Assembly: GCF_029227915.1 (NCBI RefSeq)
Contig: NC_079883.1
Coordinates: 20,956,001 to 21,020,000, forward strand
DNA: 64,000 bases
Direction of reading: 5' to 3'
Source of the DNA: Hydractinia symbiolongicarpus
Taxonomy: Eukaryota > Cnidaria > Hydrozoa > Anthoathecata > Hydractiniidae
The translations under genes and the position numbers were made by a program. Below are positions 25,461-39,095 of this stretch, piece after piece. Each line of letters opens with the position of its first letter. Positions within the stretch are counted from its first letter, which is position 1. The notes under the pieces are model-generated. The model made no database searches, was not told the DNA's origin, and worked only from the letters and a program-made list of their open reading frames with translations.

Positions 25461-28337
25461 TGCTGCCAAAGTATATAGTGGCTTCGAATAGTTTAAATTT
25501 TGTGTTTTTATTCTTCTCACAAACCAAAGAAAATGTTATTGCCAAATCGTGTAATAATTCCGCTTACAGTTGATTTTACTTTCAAATAAGCAATTCGACT
25601 GAATTACGATTCTGCCATTACAGATGTATGAAGTGATGAATTTACGTATTCATGTCAATATAAAATTGGCTCACCTTCCTACACATTGTAAACAGGTCTT
25701 TTTATCGAATGGATATGAAGAAAATAAATAAAATATGATTTGATTGATTTCAATAATAAACCTATATGTGATATTATTCCTTTTACCTAATCTCCTACCC
25801 AGGGCTTTTTGTGCTGTGCTTGGAGCTTGGACTTTACCCAAAAATATTTTCAATGTTTAGACATTTTCATTTTGGATAAGGAACTAATCATCTTGTTCTC
25901 AGAGCTTTTTCCTTACATAATCTGATATTTATTTTCTACTAAATTTTAAGTGAAAGTTTAAGGAAAGACATGGACTGTCAGTCTAAGTTTATTTTTATAT
26001 TATTAAACAAATCATTTTACAGGATCGTTCCTCAGTCGTATATATACACTGTTGCCATGGAAGTCAACTTAAAGGTTTATTGTCACCTTAAAATACAATT
26101 TAAGATTTGTTGTATTTTTGTTCATACTGCGCTAAAAATTTCTTAACTGCAAATTCGCCCGAACTTGAGTTTCTGACGTTGAAAAATATTTTTCTACAGT
26201 ATTGTATTCTCTCTTTATTTGATTTTATAAAGGTTGTTAATGTTATACTAATAAATATAACAAAGCTATCAGACAGGTAGCAGGTGTCAGCGGATAACGT
26301 ATAAGTTTTGTCGTGGTTATACTCATCCGGTGGTAGCGAATGCAGAATCTCTATTTTTTGTTCTTGTGTGTTGAAAATGTGGTGGAAAAAAAATAATGTG
26401 AGAGTTTTCCTTTTGTGTTTTATCAAAATAACAACACCGGTAAAGCGATATGTTTCAACGGACAATATGCTATCTCCTGGTGCTTGTTCACAATCTCTGC
26501 TGTTTATGTCATCGCCAACAGCTCCACAATCAGTCAATAAAAGTTATTTACGTTTTTTTTCATTATTTCCTTACTTTTTACAAATCAAAGAACTTTCTTT
26601 TTATCAAATTGCACCGCGGGGGAGTTCTCAAAGTAGACTTTTCTTGCTTTTCATTAATCCATGCTGACATCGTTAGTGGTACACTAAGAGGCTGTTTGAA
26701 TTTGACACAACACGAATCGTTGTGTAATCATTCACATCGGTTTTCACCTCTACGTTAAAGCACTGAGTACCTGACTTCGCAGCACTTAATTTCGTTACAT
26801 GAATGCATGAAAAACAAGAAAAATCTACTCTCTCAGAAAAATCATACTGCATGAATGCGTCCTCATGGTACCTCAGATAACATTTGCTTAACAGTCTGGA
26901 GCAATTTCATCGACCAAATTAAAAAACAAACATAGTAGCGATTCACATCGCTAACAATTAAAAATTATCATGGGGTAAAACTATCCACGACTTATTTCAC
27001 CAGAATTAAAAAGGTCAAAGGTAGCGCTAATTTGAAAGTCCATTTTGCGGAAGATGATAAACAGGTGACACTGAACCGCAACACCTGACGTGTTCGACGG
27101 TTATCTTTAATTGTTGAATCGTGGCGAATTGCATCAGTAATAGCTAGCTACCGAAAAGCTAGAAGAGAACGTCCTGCTTCTAGAAGATATGGATGTTCCT
27201 TACAATATTAAACTTGGCCTGGCAAAGACTAAGTGAACTAGTATCAATTCACGAAAAGACACTGGTTATTACATATTTATTTAATATATTTTCTTACACG
27301 AGTCTTCTGTTAAAAGTAGGTATGTATAAGGATATTATTTATATTTTAAAACAGAAAGGCACTACATATTTAAAAGAAAGTTGTTTATACGGAATATTGT
27401 AAACCTGTTTATTTTTTACATTATATCAGATCTTGCGTTTAACTCAGGGTACTCTTGCAACGGAGATCCGGTGTAGCATCGACTGTGTTTTAATTAAGCA
27501 TCATATTTGCTTTTGCTTACAAGTACCTCTTTCAATAAATTTACTGCTTATTAAATTACCTTAAAAAAGTCTTAATTTTCGAAAGTTTTAAATTCGTTAA
27601 ATTTTTCAGAGACGGCTTATCGCCTAATTTAAAACTCACGAACATTTTTGCAAACAATACATTCTCCTTAGTGTTTGATTTCAGGAAAATAACGTTTGCT
27701 CGATAATAGCGCGGAGTGAAGCATTGTGTGATGTCGACAGTACACACAAACGTCTGCAGTCACTTTCCATACTGTTTAAATTTGTTTGTGCTCCCGGCAT
27801 CCCATAATGCTTTGGTAGCGCTATTCGTAAAATTAAACCCTCGCAAAAATTAAGACTTTTACGATATATTTTAGCCTGTTTATTGAAACACAGATACGAT
27901 AGACTAATTTTTAACGCCGCTACCATTTGTTGCTATATTTACACTTTAGCTTTTCTAATTCAATATTTTGACAAAGAAGAATGTTACCGTCTGCTTTGTT
28001 AACACTTTGGCATTCGCGGTGTCGACGTTAAAAAGATAATTCTTCAACTAACAAGGTTAAATCAAAGACTTGCGAGACAACCTGCTGCGAAAAATCTTGC
28101 ATCAATTAGTAACGTGCTTTATACTATTTTATTATCCCTGTACTATTCCTATTCTCGCACTGACATATACAGATAAAATTACAAAAAATAAGCCCTCTAA
28201 GTTGAGCAATATGTGAATATAAAATACAATAAAATGGGTTCCTCGATGTCTGAAGTGTCAATATTATGTCTACATTAACATATATGCCGTAGCCATGCAC
28301 ATCTTTTGAAGTCTCTGTTTAAATCAAAACTAACAAC
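25461..28337. other. Intergenic region between K2P-2 and the MADF gene
   Basis: No supportable gene. An open frame of about 145 codons on the minus strand (26537-26100) has no ATG and overlaps an equally long plus frame. An AATAAA-type signal on the minus strand near 28128-28133 could serve the MADF-BESS gene. Confidence 0.5.
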
Positions 28338-31300
28338 TCATGTGCTGCATTCTTCACCAAACTCGTACTTGAACATTATTTTTTGGATTTCCATCTTTGC
28401 CAATCTATTCGATCTCGGTGATAAGTTTTTTAATGTCGGTATTAAACTACGACAAAATAAAGCGTCAGGCGTTTCATCGTACCCTGTGAAAGCCTTCTTA
28501 GTGGGAACGTCTGAAGGGCTGCTATAAACACTGATGGTGGGAAGCGGAGCTAGTCTTTTCAACACTTTACTACTCGTGACACACGGATTCTTAAGAATCA
28601 CCTGCGCACTGGTGTGCACTGGCGGACATATCGACACCAAGTTGGTTGAATTTACTGTATTTACCGGCGTGACGTGTTTAGCGCTAAATAAAGGTTTACC
28701 AAGATCTTGCGTAACTGCTGGAAAGGGCAGAATTTCGCATAAAAAAGACAACTCTTTAAAAAATTTGCAATTCGGCAATTTACTATGTCCACTAAGCCCG
28801 GAACGCGCTATCATTGTTCTTTTCTTTAAACACTTTATTAACGTGTCCCGCAAGTTTTTCCATTTCTTTCGCAGTAGGTGTTCTAAAAAAATGTGAAGCA
28901 GTTCCGTATAAAGGTTAGCTAATATTATTGAAGGATTGAGAAGGCTTTGTGCAGTTTGAAAATGACCAGGATTGAAGCTGAGGGTAAAAACAACAACGAA
29001 TTATGAGTCAGTTCAAACCTAGAAAATCTAATGTTGTAGAGCCACAAACATGGATTTTATTAAATCATTCGGTATATAAGAACCCTAAAATTTAGTCAAT
29101 TTTAACATCAAAAATAAAATGCACATATCGTGCAGAAAATTATTTTTATTTGCAAAAAGGATTAGATTAGTGATGAACCATATTGTTTAAAGGTTATAAG
29201 TATAAAATTGTGAAAGTGTTTCACAAGGGAGCACGTCTATATCACTAATACCGAAATTTGTCAAATTGCTTTATTTAACTATATCGAACAATATATTTGA
29301 GCGTTTTAAATGTTTATGTTAAATTAAACAAACGCAAACAATTAGAACGCACAAGAATTACAAGTATTAATGAAGTCTGATTAGAATGTCATAAGTTAAA
29401 AACAACAAATAAACTGAAGATGTTATGTTTACCTTTACGTTATTTGTTTTACTTTCTAACTTATGAGGTTTTAATCAGACTTCAGTAATACTTGGCTTCC
29501 AAAATATAAAATTTTATGAAATGAATTTGTTTATAAAAACTCAATAGTCAGGCTTATAACTGCAAAATTATTTGTTACTTCGTCGAAAATTGAAAATACC
29601 GTAAGTCACGAAAGTTTACCACAACAGTCTTTATAGCATTTAAAAGATTTCAAGCGAGATTTTAAATTGGTTTTACCTTATTGAAATTTGAATAGCATTG
29701 TGTTTATATGGATTGTTTTTCATGTTAACACTGTGAAAACTACCACACAAGACAGGGAATTTACCTTGTACCTATGTACAATGTGCAATTCCGTTCTGTA
29801 TCAGGGTGATCACAACTTAAGAGTTTTGCAATTTTAGGAGATTTGTTTGAAAATTTATGAGATTTAGACATTAAATTTTAGAAGAAAACACTAAAAACAT
29901 TCCATATCTTCGGAGATTTTGACAAAATTTTAAGGGAAAATGAAGAATTTCCCAATGACAAAAACCTGACATAAATTATTAGCGATGAAATAAAAAGTAG
30001 TTTTTGCCCTCAAAATGAATATTCAGGTAAAAGCTTAATTCGAGGTCAGAATTTTCATCCAGATTCGTAAATATTTGAACCAAACATGCAGACAAGTAAT
30101 TGTTAACCTTTAATTAGGAAAATTAAAAAAAAGGGACTTAGTATACTGAAGGAGCTTCTGCTAAATATAGGGTCTGCTCCTACTAATTTTCAGAAAATCT
30201 CCAAAGTTTTCAAAAAAAAAAAAAACTGTAGCTACATATACAAGAGTTCTTTAGTCAAAATCATATTATACACATTGACAGCATGTAAGCTTCTTTAAAG
30301 CTATGACATCAGTCATCATTGTAGTCATTTAGAAAAAATTTCCACCTATAGGATAATTCACTTTAAATAATTGACCCAAAATAACTGCAACTTACAATAT
30401 TATTACTGCATTATAAACTCATTGTTTCATTTATATATACAAATCTTCTAACTATTTCTGGAGAATAAACCTTATGAAAAAGACTTTGACTTCTCATCCA
30501 AGTTGCCGAATCAGCAGAAATGTCCAGTTAAAGATGTATATATAATAATAATAAAAAAAAAATCAGCTTTTACGAACTCCAACTTTTTACAACCACAGGA
30601 TTTTTCATCAATTTCTGTTTAATGAACTTTGATTTAATCACATTGAAAGGGTTTGCAGGTTTTTTTTGGCTCATTCATATGTTTCCTAAATACGCTTTTG
30701 CCTATTTGAAAATTTTTGGGTGATCCTCTGATGTATGAAACATGGTTGAAAAAATATATCAAGAGAAAAAATATTTTGGCACACCTTATTATTGATGTGC
30801 CCCTTATATATATATATATACGAAACATGTTTGCAGTAGTGCAAAGATTTTTTAAAGGGAACCCGAGGTATAAAATGATGTTGGACTTATATTATAGAGC
30901 TTAAAAAGTTAGCTAATAATTCTTTTCAAATTTTTTAAAAAGCTCATTTCTTTATCAAGATATTCACATTTAAAGAATTTCAAATTTAATTATGCTGCAT
31001 GAATTATGATGTCATATTTCAGTAATAGCAAATCTAGACATTTTCTTTCATCAGTAATTTTAAACCTGTTAAGGGGTGTGCATTCAAACTTTATCAATGC
31101 ATAGATATTAGTAGTATATAGTTGCAACTACTTACCGCCCTTGTTTACCGTGATACGACAGTTGTTCTTTCAAAGCTGATACATATGCACCCCTTATTTT
31201 CCAAAGCGATGATTCCCCAACACCACCTTGACCCCAGGGCTGGTTCTCTTTTTATAAACCCTGGGATCGAGGTCGCAAAAACACGCGAAGTGCACAATGA

Positions 31301-34300
31301 AAGGATACTCAGTTTGTTTTATCTGATTACAAGTGCACATTATAACTCCGCAAGCTTCTATGCTAGGTTTAAATCTGGAAGTTCCACGCACATTCGATTT
31401 TGTTTCTAGTGGATTCTTTTTAAGGGCAGCAAACAGTCTATAACTATTAGGATCCGGAAAGAATAACAAAATATTTCCAGTTACGTTTTTTAAAGAATTA
31501 TTTTGCACAGTATTATATACAGTGATATACGCCTGAATTTCTTGCTACATTCTACCTCACTATAAATTGGATTATATTTATACTATTTTGCATGCACAAT
31601 TGATACTTTCAAAATGTTTAAAATGCAGTCTGTGAAGCATTTAAAATAAAACTTTATAAATATTTAAAAAAAGGAATGAAAAAATCCCTTGTTAATTGAT
31701 TACCATAATTTTTTTGGCCAAAATGACACTCGCTTGCCCATCCCAGGCCTCTTATTTTTTTGCTGACGACTCAATAACTCAGGATCTGCAACTTGGTTTG
31801 CAATCAAATTTTGTGGGTAAGCTTGTATAAGCCCTATATGCTTACTCACAAAATTTGATTGCTAACCGACATGTAGATCCCAAGTTATGAGTTCGTCAGC
31901 AAAAAATTAGGAGGCCTGGGGCGAGCACAAAGTGTCATTTTGTCAAAAAAAAAATAATGTCAATCAATTAACCTTTATAATATCTATGCATTGATAAAGT
32001 TTGAATACACACCCCTTAACAGGTCTAAGATTACTGATGAAAGAAAAATAATTCATGCAGCATAATTAAATCTGAAATTCTTTAAATGTGAATATCTTGA
32101 TAATATTAAGAGCTTTTTAAAAAATTTGAAAAGACTTGTTAGCTAACTTTTTAAGCTCTATAGTCGAACATCATTTTATACCTCGGGTTCCCTTTAAGTT
32201 ATTAACCATTTAATGTTGTGATTTACGAAGCACTGGAACTATACATATATTTATTTGGGGAAAATAATTATTTGAAACGGTTTAGAAAGAAATCACTGAA
32301 AATGAATATTTGTAGTGAGAGATAATAGATTATATAATATAGCTATAAAATTGTAGCAAGAGTGTTGTATATACATATTTTGAAAATAACTAGTTATGTG
32401 AAAAAAATCAAATATTAAAAGGGTTACTGCCACCCAGAAATGACAACAATAATAACAAAAATTAATAGTCACTTTGTCTATACACTAATTTATTATAACC
32501 AAGCATTCACATTCCCATGGTTTTAAAGTTTGCGAGGGTAAATTTAAATAGTTTTCACAATTTGGTCTAGCCAATTATTATGTACTACACTAGTCGATGG
32601 GGCCCATGAAAAAAAAGGAGAACAATGGAAAAAGAAGCATCACTTCAATTTTGATGACATTTGCAAGGACCCGTCAGCACACAAAAAATCTTTGTTTACC
32701 ATTTGCCTTTATTACGTAGAACTTAAAACTCTCATCAAAATAATGTATAGAATCATGTGCTTTTGGGTTATGCCTAAGAAGATATAAAGGTTTTAAAACT
32801 TTGCTGACGTCAGCAAAGACCTGCAAAAAGACGAAAATTATTTTTCTAATAATTTGCCAACCTGTTGCCTTTATCATTCAGATCTTGGAAGGCTGATCAG
32901 GAAAATGTAGAGGACCATGAATCTTTGACAAATAATTGCGGAGATTTTATATATTAGATTTTCTGACTGTGTTAGAAGTTAGTCAAAACATGTTGGAGAT
33001 TTGTATTTAGACCAAAAAATGAGAAATATATATATAGATATATGTATATACAGTACTAGTCAGGCATCCAAAAGATATTACTTATTAATCTTAAGTTGCA
33101 ATATAGGTTCAAATAATAGTAGGGGTAGGGGGAGAAAAATTTCCCTCTAAAAAAAGTTTGAGGAAGGGGTCCGTTTGTTTAGGACCTGAGAGTAAGGGTT
33201 AAAGAAAATAGTTCCAATTTTTTTTCTGATTGCCTGTTAACCAAAAAGTCATCATGGCAACACATGCAACATCATAAAACCAATTTTTTTTTTTATTATA
33301 TATATTTTAAAAAACTTTTGTTTACATTTATTTCTATAATAATACAGAGACTGTGTGTGTGTGCGTGTGTCTGTAACACGCAAAGTGGAAAAACTTATGT
33401 CTCAAATGTTAAATTTTCTGACATTACGGTGGAATGTCAATATCACTACCCTAACGTCAATATCTTAACTTAAATTATATAATGAAGCCATTACAGTGCA
33501 CTTAAAATTTGAGGGCTAAATAACTTGGGAATGAGTAGGTGACCTCAGTAATTTCTACTGCGTGGCCTTTAAACCACATATAAAAAAATTGGAAATATAT
33601 TTGGTTCTTCACCCATAATGTGGACCTAAATTCGGGGAAATGATTCTCCCAGTCCATACAGCTTATCAGAATTCAGTTCAATATTAACCAAAAACTATGA
33701 TGTACTAGAAAGTATTAGTGGTCATTATTCTATTACACGCCCATTGCAGGGTGGTCTTAAACGTAATATTCCATCATTTTAATAAAAGGCTTATCAATTG
33801 CATAATACAATGCCAGTAAATCTATACAAGCTTTGTTAATAAAGGGGTTAACAATCCCAGTCATATTTTATTTATGAGTAGCCAGTATGCAGTAATTTAA
33901 TTTAATAGTAATTTGGGTTTAGAGCACTCAAGAAGCTTGGACTAAATAAGGTTAACCTTACATCATAGTTGTAAGAAAAATTATGATTATGGTTACATAG
34001 TAACTTGCCAACATTTAAAAAGTTTGCAGATTTGTTTACATGATGCATGTTTATTCTGTTAATTAAAAAGAAGGACAATCAAAACAAAAATTCAGACATA
34101 GAAACACAAGATTCAAAATAATTAATGTCTTTTTTAAAATTATTTCACAAATTTTGGAGCATAAATGTTTTTTTTGAATGTTTATATTTGCTACCTACCA
34201 AAATAGACAAACTTTGGAGCAGATTAAAATGAACCATATACAGCTTGGATCAAAGGATTTAGTTAAACACATCAGAAGTGTTTGAAATTACCCCTTGATA

Positions 34301-34767
34301 CACTCAAGAAAACTCCCAGCTATATGGGTTGCATGCTAGACGAATTGCGGAAATTGTAAAAACCTCCCAGGACACACACAATAAAAAATATTTAAAAAAG
34401 TTAGAAAAAATATAGCTATACCATCTTCCCCGAGTTTTCTCGCTATCTCTAGCCATGCTTGTTGTCTGGTCTGGCCATGACTGTACGTTTTTGCTTTTAT
34501 ATCCCAAATACATCTATTTGACTGTACTTCTTTGATGAGCAACTCTTCTAATTCTTCGACATCCTGATAATTATTACTCACACTTTCGTCGCTCTGAACC
34601 ACTGGCGTTTCCTCATCATTCACGGATTCGGAAGCTCCATCTGCGCTAACGTTTGGCGGTGAGATCGGAGTATCGTTTTTGTAAACAAAACTTGGCAAAG
34701 TTTTTTCTTCTTCTTTTATACTTTCTTTTACACTTTCTTCTGTATTTCCTGCTTTACTTTCTGCCAT
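28338..34767 (-). CDS. MADF-BESS domain protein (putative DNA-binding transcriptional regulator)
   Basis: Two exons (34767-34422, 28882-28338) join in phase 1 to give 296 residues. After an acidic N-terminus comes a MADF domain (~74-165): LLIKEVQSNRCIWD, then the RQQAWLEIARKLGED block, then across the junction RKKWKNLRDTLIK and CKFFKELSFL. That is the standard Myb/SANT-like order with its conserved Trp residues. The intron cuts the domain between helix 2 and the KKW-LRD helix. A BESS-like motif lies at ~254-289 (LIPTLKNLSP, then KMEIQKIM), the usual partner of MADF for protein interaction. Nuclear DNA binding is expected from the family; targets are unknown. The 5.5-kb intron holds a large palindromic element. 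Confidence 0.87.
29367..29488. repeat. Imperfect ~120-bp foldback in the MADF intron
   Basis: AAGTCTGATTAGAATG at the left pairs with AATCAGACTT at the right, and CATAAGTTA with TAACTTATGA inside it. It looks like a small MITE or foldback; the arms carry several mismatches. Confidence 0.55.
30852..32197. mobile_element. 1.35-kb palindromic element flanked by TTAA, in the MADF intron
   Basis: The left end TTAAAGGGAACCCGAGG is matched by the exact reverse complement at 32181-32197. The arms remain recognisably complementary for roughly 250 bp (30852-31110 against 31970-32197). TTAA at both edges is the insertion signature of piggyBac-type elements. No transposase domain was recognised inside, so it is probably non-autonomous. 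Confidence 0.75.
31690..31980. repeat. Second palindrome nested inside the TTAA element
   Basis: GTTAATTGATTACCAT at the left faces AATCAATTAAC at the right. Inner blocks CAGGCCTC/GAGGCCTGG, TTGCTGACGA/TCGTCAGCAA and ATCAAATTTTGTG/CACAAAATTTGAT also pair, centred near 31835. Arms are about 140 bp with some mismatches. It could be an independent foldback insertion. Confidence 0.75.
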
Positions 34768-35323
34768 ATTTCAAGTACATTTCCCTAACTACAACGTTTA
34801 AATAATTATTTTTAAAGAAAAACCATAGGTTTTGTTAAAAATAATTTGTTTGCGCTACGATTCTTTCAGCGGCTAGCGAAAACGTTGAAGCATGCATAAC
34901 GATCGCCGCGATCATGTTACTTGCTATGATAACCGGTGAGTTGGCATGTTCAGCGTTTACAACACGAAATCAATATTCAGGGAGTTGTTTTTCTATACAT
35001 ATGTAACCACTTATTTTTTTATGTAGCTTTTTCTTGTGCTACCAAAAGAAAAAATGTAAAATGTATATACATTAGGTTGTAAATTTATTTTCAAACATTT
35101 TTAATAGTTCAGTTTCGTATTTTTTTAAAAATGATTTACCCCATAACCCCCGTCAATCCACTTACAATCCACCAATTATTCTTATACTTTAACCCCCGTT
35201 CTGAGACGTAATTTTAAATTTTATTGTACTGTATTGTTTTATCATTATAATAGCTTGATATAGACGGAATGATTCATTTATTTTCTAGACAAACGGGTGA
35301 TTTACTTCAATGATTTCGTGCTT

Positions 35324-35373
35324 AGCCAACTTCGTTTCCAGGATTATACGAAGACGAGGTTGGTGCATAAACC
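35324..35373. repeat. Degenerate small foldback of the AACCTCGTCCCCAGG family
   Basis: GCCAACTTCGTTTCCAGG at the left faces GACGAGGTTGG at the right, within about 50 bp. It resembles the termini of 36669-36768. Confidence 0.4.
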
Positions 35374-36668
35374 ACGTTTTTTTATAAAATATTCAAAAGA
35401 GTATATCCCCGCATTCCTTACTAAAAAATCCGAACCACACATACAAAAATTTTATGTTTTCTGACGGCACGCGGTTTTTTATTTATTTTTTTAACAACAT
35501 GAAACTGAATTTAAAGTTGTGTTCTAATACTAGAAACAAAATAAGAAAAAAAAGGCTAAAAAGGCTCGAAAAATAAGTACATTTCAGCCTCATGTTAGAT
35601 TTTATTGCCGAATTTTGTGGGAGACTCCCGATTTACAAAGTACTTTTGTTTTAGCAATTATAAGAAGAAAACCTGTCACAGCCGAATCATTATAAACGGA
35701 ACATACATCAGGTCCTGTTGTTTATGTAAAATCAAGTATGGCATTGCACCCAAGGCCTTATTTCTAGAAACTGTTTTAAAAATGAAACACAGGTATATCA
35801 CACAAGATATTCAATTTACATTTCAAAAACCTTACTAGTGACCAGTAGATACTCACTATCTTTTCGTGGGCCATTATTATAAAACACAATCTTAGATGAA
35901 GACGAAAAATCTAATTGCTTGTTGACGCATTTTCTTGTTATTTAATGATTTAGATTATTCGCGATATTTTTAGTATTACATTTTTGTATTTTTTTACAAC
36001 TCTAGAGGTATTGTAAATATTTTTCTTTAATCTATTGTAAATTACTCTCTTTAATGCATCTCAACTATATGTGAGGCTTGATGATAAGTCAAGATATGTC
36101 TTCTACTTGCTCCAGTTACTATTTGACTGTAAAAACGAAAAACATATGTAAATTTTTTTCATTCCGACAGATACATAGATACATACATTTCGCAAGCGAA
36201 AATTATAATTCGGGTCCAACGAATTTCTAATTCACATGTTGAAAACCCACCTAAAATAAAACAAGGAGACCAGGGGGCGTCCACAATTTCCGCAACGAAA
36301 GCAATAGTACGGAAAAATGTCACTGGATGAATGATCAAGGTCTGAAGATTTTTTAGCATTGCAGCTTCAGTAAATACAAATTAAAAAATAAATAAATAAA
36401 AAATTATGACACCATAGGAATGCTTTGGTTTTACAATATCCTTAAGTTAAACATTTAGGCTGTCGCGCAATCATAAAGAAGTCTGCACACAAAGCTGTGA
36501 ATAAGATTTGCCGCAAAACCTAAAAATCCTTTGGGTATGATCAGCCCTCTCCCCCAAAACATTTTCAAGAGCAACAATACATCTATAGCGATCCTATTAA
36601 CATTTAACAAACGACTTTATAAAATACTATGAGGACCAAACGTTAAAAACGTAAATTATATGTAGTCC

Positions 36669-36768
36669 CAACCTCGTCCCCAGGACCTCTTTTTGCTTTT
36701 TTGATATCGGGGATGAAGCGCCATCCCCGATATCAAAAAAGCGAAAAGAGGTCCTGGGGACGAGGTTG
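36669..36768. mobile_element. Near-perfect 100-bp foldback element with 9-bp target-site duplication
   Basis: Arms of about 47 bp (from CAACCTCGTCCCCAGGACC and its complement) are identical except for one base, around a six-base centre AAGCGC. ATGTAGTCC occurs at 36660-36668 and again at 36769-36777, a perfect 9-bp direct repeat. That size fits Mutator-like target duplications. Intact arms and duplication suggest recent insertion. Confidence 0.9.
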
Positions 36769-36817
36769 ATGTAGTCCTGAATTATGTTTAGTTTTTAAAA
36801 TTTAATGCAATAAAATA

Positions 36818-36907
36818 CCAACCTCCTTCCCAGCGCGTGTTGTGTTTTTTCAAGTCACCGTCTGATTTTCGGATAGATAAAAAAAGTGCCCTGGGGACGG
36901 GGTTAAA
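36818..36907. repeat. Diverged copy of the same foldback family
   Basis: CCAACCTCCTTCCCAGCGC at the left faces GCCCTGGGGACGGGGTT at the right. It lies about 50 bp from the intact copy, with an unrelated interior. Confidence 0.6.
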
Positions 36908-39095
36908 TAAAAGACCTGATCAAAAGAAAAAACTCTTGTTCAAAATATATAATCTTGCGCGTGCACAAAGCTGTATATATATGTTGGGGTTAGCCTGGAA
37001 CTACTAACATACTGGGGCAACCAGGCTAAGTAGTAAGATTCAACAATCGGAATATAAAGGCTGTTCCAAACATATGCGTATTCTATACCACACTTTGTCA
37101 AAAGACTTTTTAATTTGACTGTTAGTGAATTCCGATCGATTCAGCATTCACTAACTAAAATGGTGAGGAAAATGTAAGAGACATATAAAAGTTTTTTACC
37201 AAACCTTTCTTTCAGTTTTTTAAAGCTGAGAAAAGTGAACTACCTCTGTTTATCATTGAGATGAAACAGATGAACCTAAACTCAGTGATAAAACTTAAAA
37301 AACCATATAAGACAGACCTATTCTGTGAAATCTCAATGCAAGTTCATTATAAACAAACAAAAACAGCCCATCCTTGTCAATGTCTGCAACAGCAACAGGA
37401 AAAGTGAGGAGTACTTAGGTGGTTTTCTTCACGGCAAGTGACAGGGAGGAAAGGATACGTTTATTTTTCATTTACCACCTCCGACATATTGAATTAAGTC
37501 TATACCTGTTAAGGTATGTTCCAGATTGGTTCACAATTGTATTTTCCTCTTAACCCAGTTGGGTTTAGGGTTCACAGTTCAATGATTAAGAATTTTCACA
37601 GCTGATTTAGATAGATATCTAGCTAGCTGGCTATAAAGTATACAAAGCTGGCACAGCTAGTTAGCTATAGGTAAGTAACTTTGCATGCGAAACCAGTTAA
37701 AACTGCATGAATCACATTACAAATAGAAATATTTGTATAGAAATACGTGGTTATGAAGTATAAATATTTTTCCTTTTGATTTAAAATATGTTAAGATTTT
37801 AGATGTTTTATTGAGCAAACTAACCAGAAGAGCTGATGACCAAAATAATATTATTTAATTTTTGATTGGGAACAATTCAACTAGTATAGCTAGCTACATA
37901 CATAGCTAAAAAGAAAATGATTAATTTCTTAAATCCAGCACGTTCTTATCCTTCAATAAAGTCTTAAATAATACGACTTGTTTTGGCTACAAGCAAAATT
38001 TGTAGACATTTTTAAACTATTCAGTGTAAAAGATACTTTCTTTCAAACGTTGAAGTTTTTGAGAAATAAATTTGTACTGGAAAAAGTTCCTTTTTAATCA
38101 AACATGATAAAATCTAGACACTGAGAACGAAAGTGAAGCTCATTTACTCGTGGCTTGTTATTTAGAATTTTCAGACAAACGAGACAAGAGCGTTTTCAAA
38201 ATCACTGATTTTTAGTGCTCACGTATCGGTGTCAGATGTGAAAAAAGATACAACGGCCCTGGGATGGAGATTGGTCTAAAATATCGATTTGATTTGCATA
38301 AAAGCAACATTTCGCTTAGTGTGAGCGACGTGCAAAATGCACCTATTTGTTTATATAAGACGGACTCGTAAATTTGCAGAAACTTATTCAATGAATATGG
38401 GCAAATTAAGGAGGAGGATCCCAGGGTTTCTTTATTAATGGGAGAACCAGTTTGAGAAGAAGGGACACTTTTTGGACTGTCAAAGTTCTAAGTTTGAACA
38501 GAAAGTTTTTTTATTTTCAAATGTAACTATACATCCGCTGGCGAAAATTGCTATTTATTGACAGAAAATTTATGTTGATTTTTCTTACTTAGAATTTTGA
38601 TTCTCGCCTTTCTTCTTTCTGTCAGATTATTTGCTACTTAGCAAAACCATTGACGATAGGTCTGGTGAATTAATGACTTCACTTACTTCGTTTCCATTAC
38701 TCGGCACGTACAAGCGTACTGGCGACAAGATGAGCTTTTTATACCTTAATGGTGCCAACCTTCTTGTTTTTCGCGAGTTTATGCAAATTCGTCAAATTAT
38801 AGGCCCATTACCCGCGATATAAATCTTTAATTCTGGAGCGCAGGTGCCAAAATCAGAACAAAGGATTCGTTAAATTGAAAGGTCAATGTTTTATTGAGAA
38901 AAGGTAACTCTTTTTTACTTCATTAGCGAAAATATCTACCGCGAAAATTAATACCATTAAAAAAAGTAATGATCGACGTCTGTTTATTTTGAGAAAGAAT
39001 TAACCCGAAAGAATTCGAAAGTTAAAATAAGTATCAATAATAAAAATTATATTATATTACAAAATTACTAAGGACATTTTTACGTGAATATTTCG

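Larger units (their letters stand above)
34768..39095. other. Intergenic region between the MADF gene and K2P-3
   Basis: No supportable gene. It contains the upstream region of the MADF gene and three copies of the AACCTCGTCCCCAGG foldback family (35324-35373, 36669-36768, 36818-36907). The remainder is AT-rich. Confidence 0.6.

Noticed and set aside
26100-26537. 145-codon minus-strand frame
   Set aside because: No ATG, no convincing splice sites, and an equally long overlapping frame on the plus strand.
31122-31508. Two overlapping ~100-codon frames inside the TTAA element
   Set aside because: They lie on both strands, have no recognised domain and no clear start, so they were not called as transposase.
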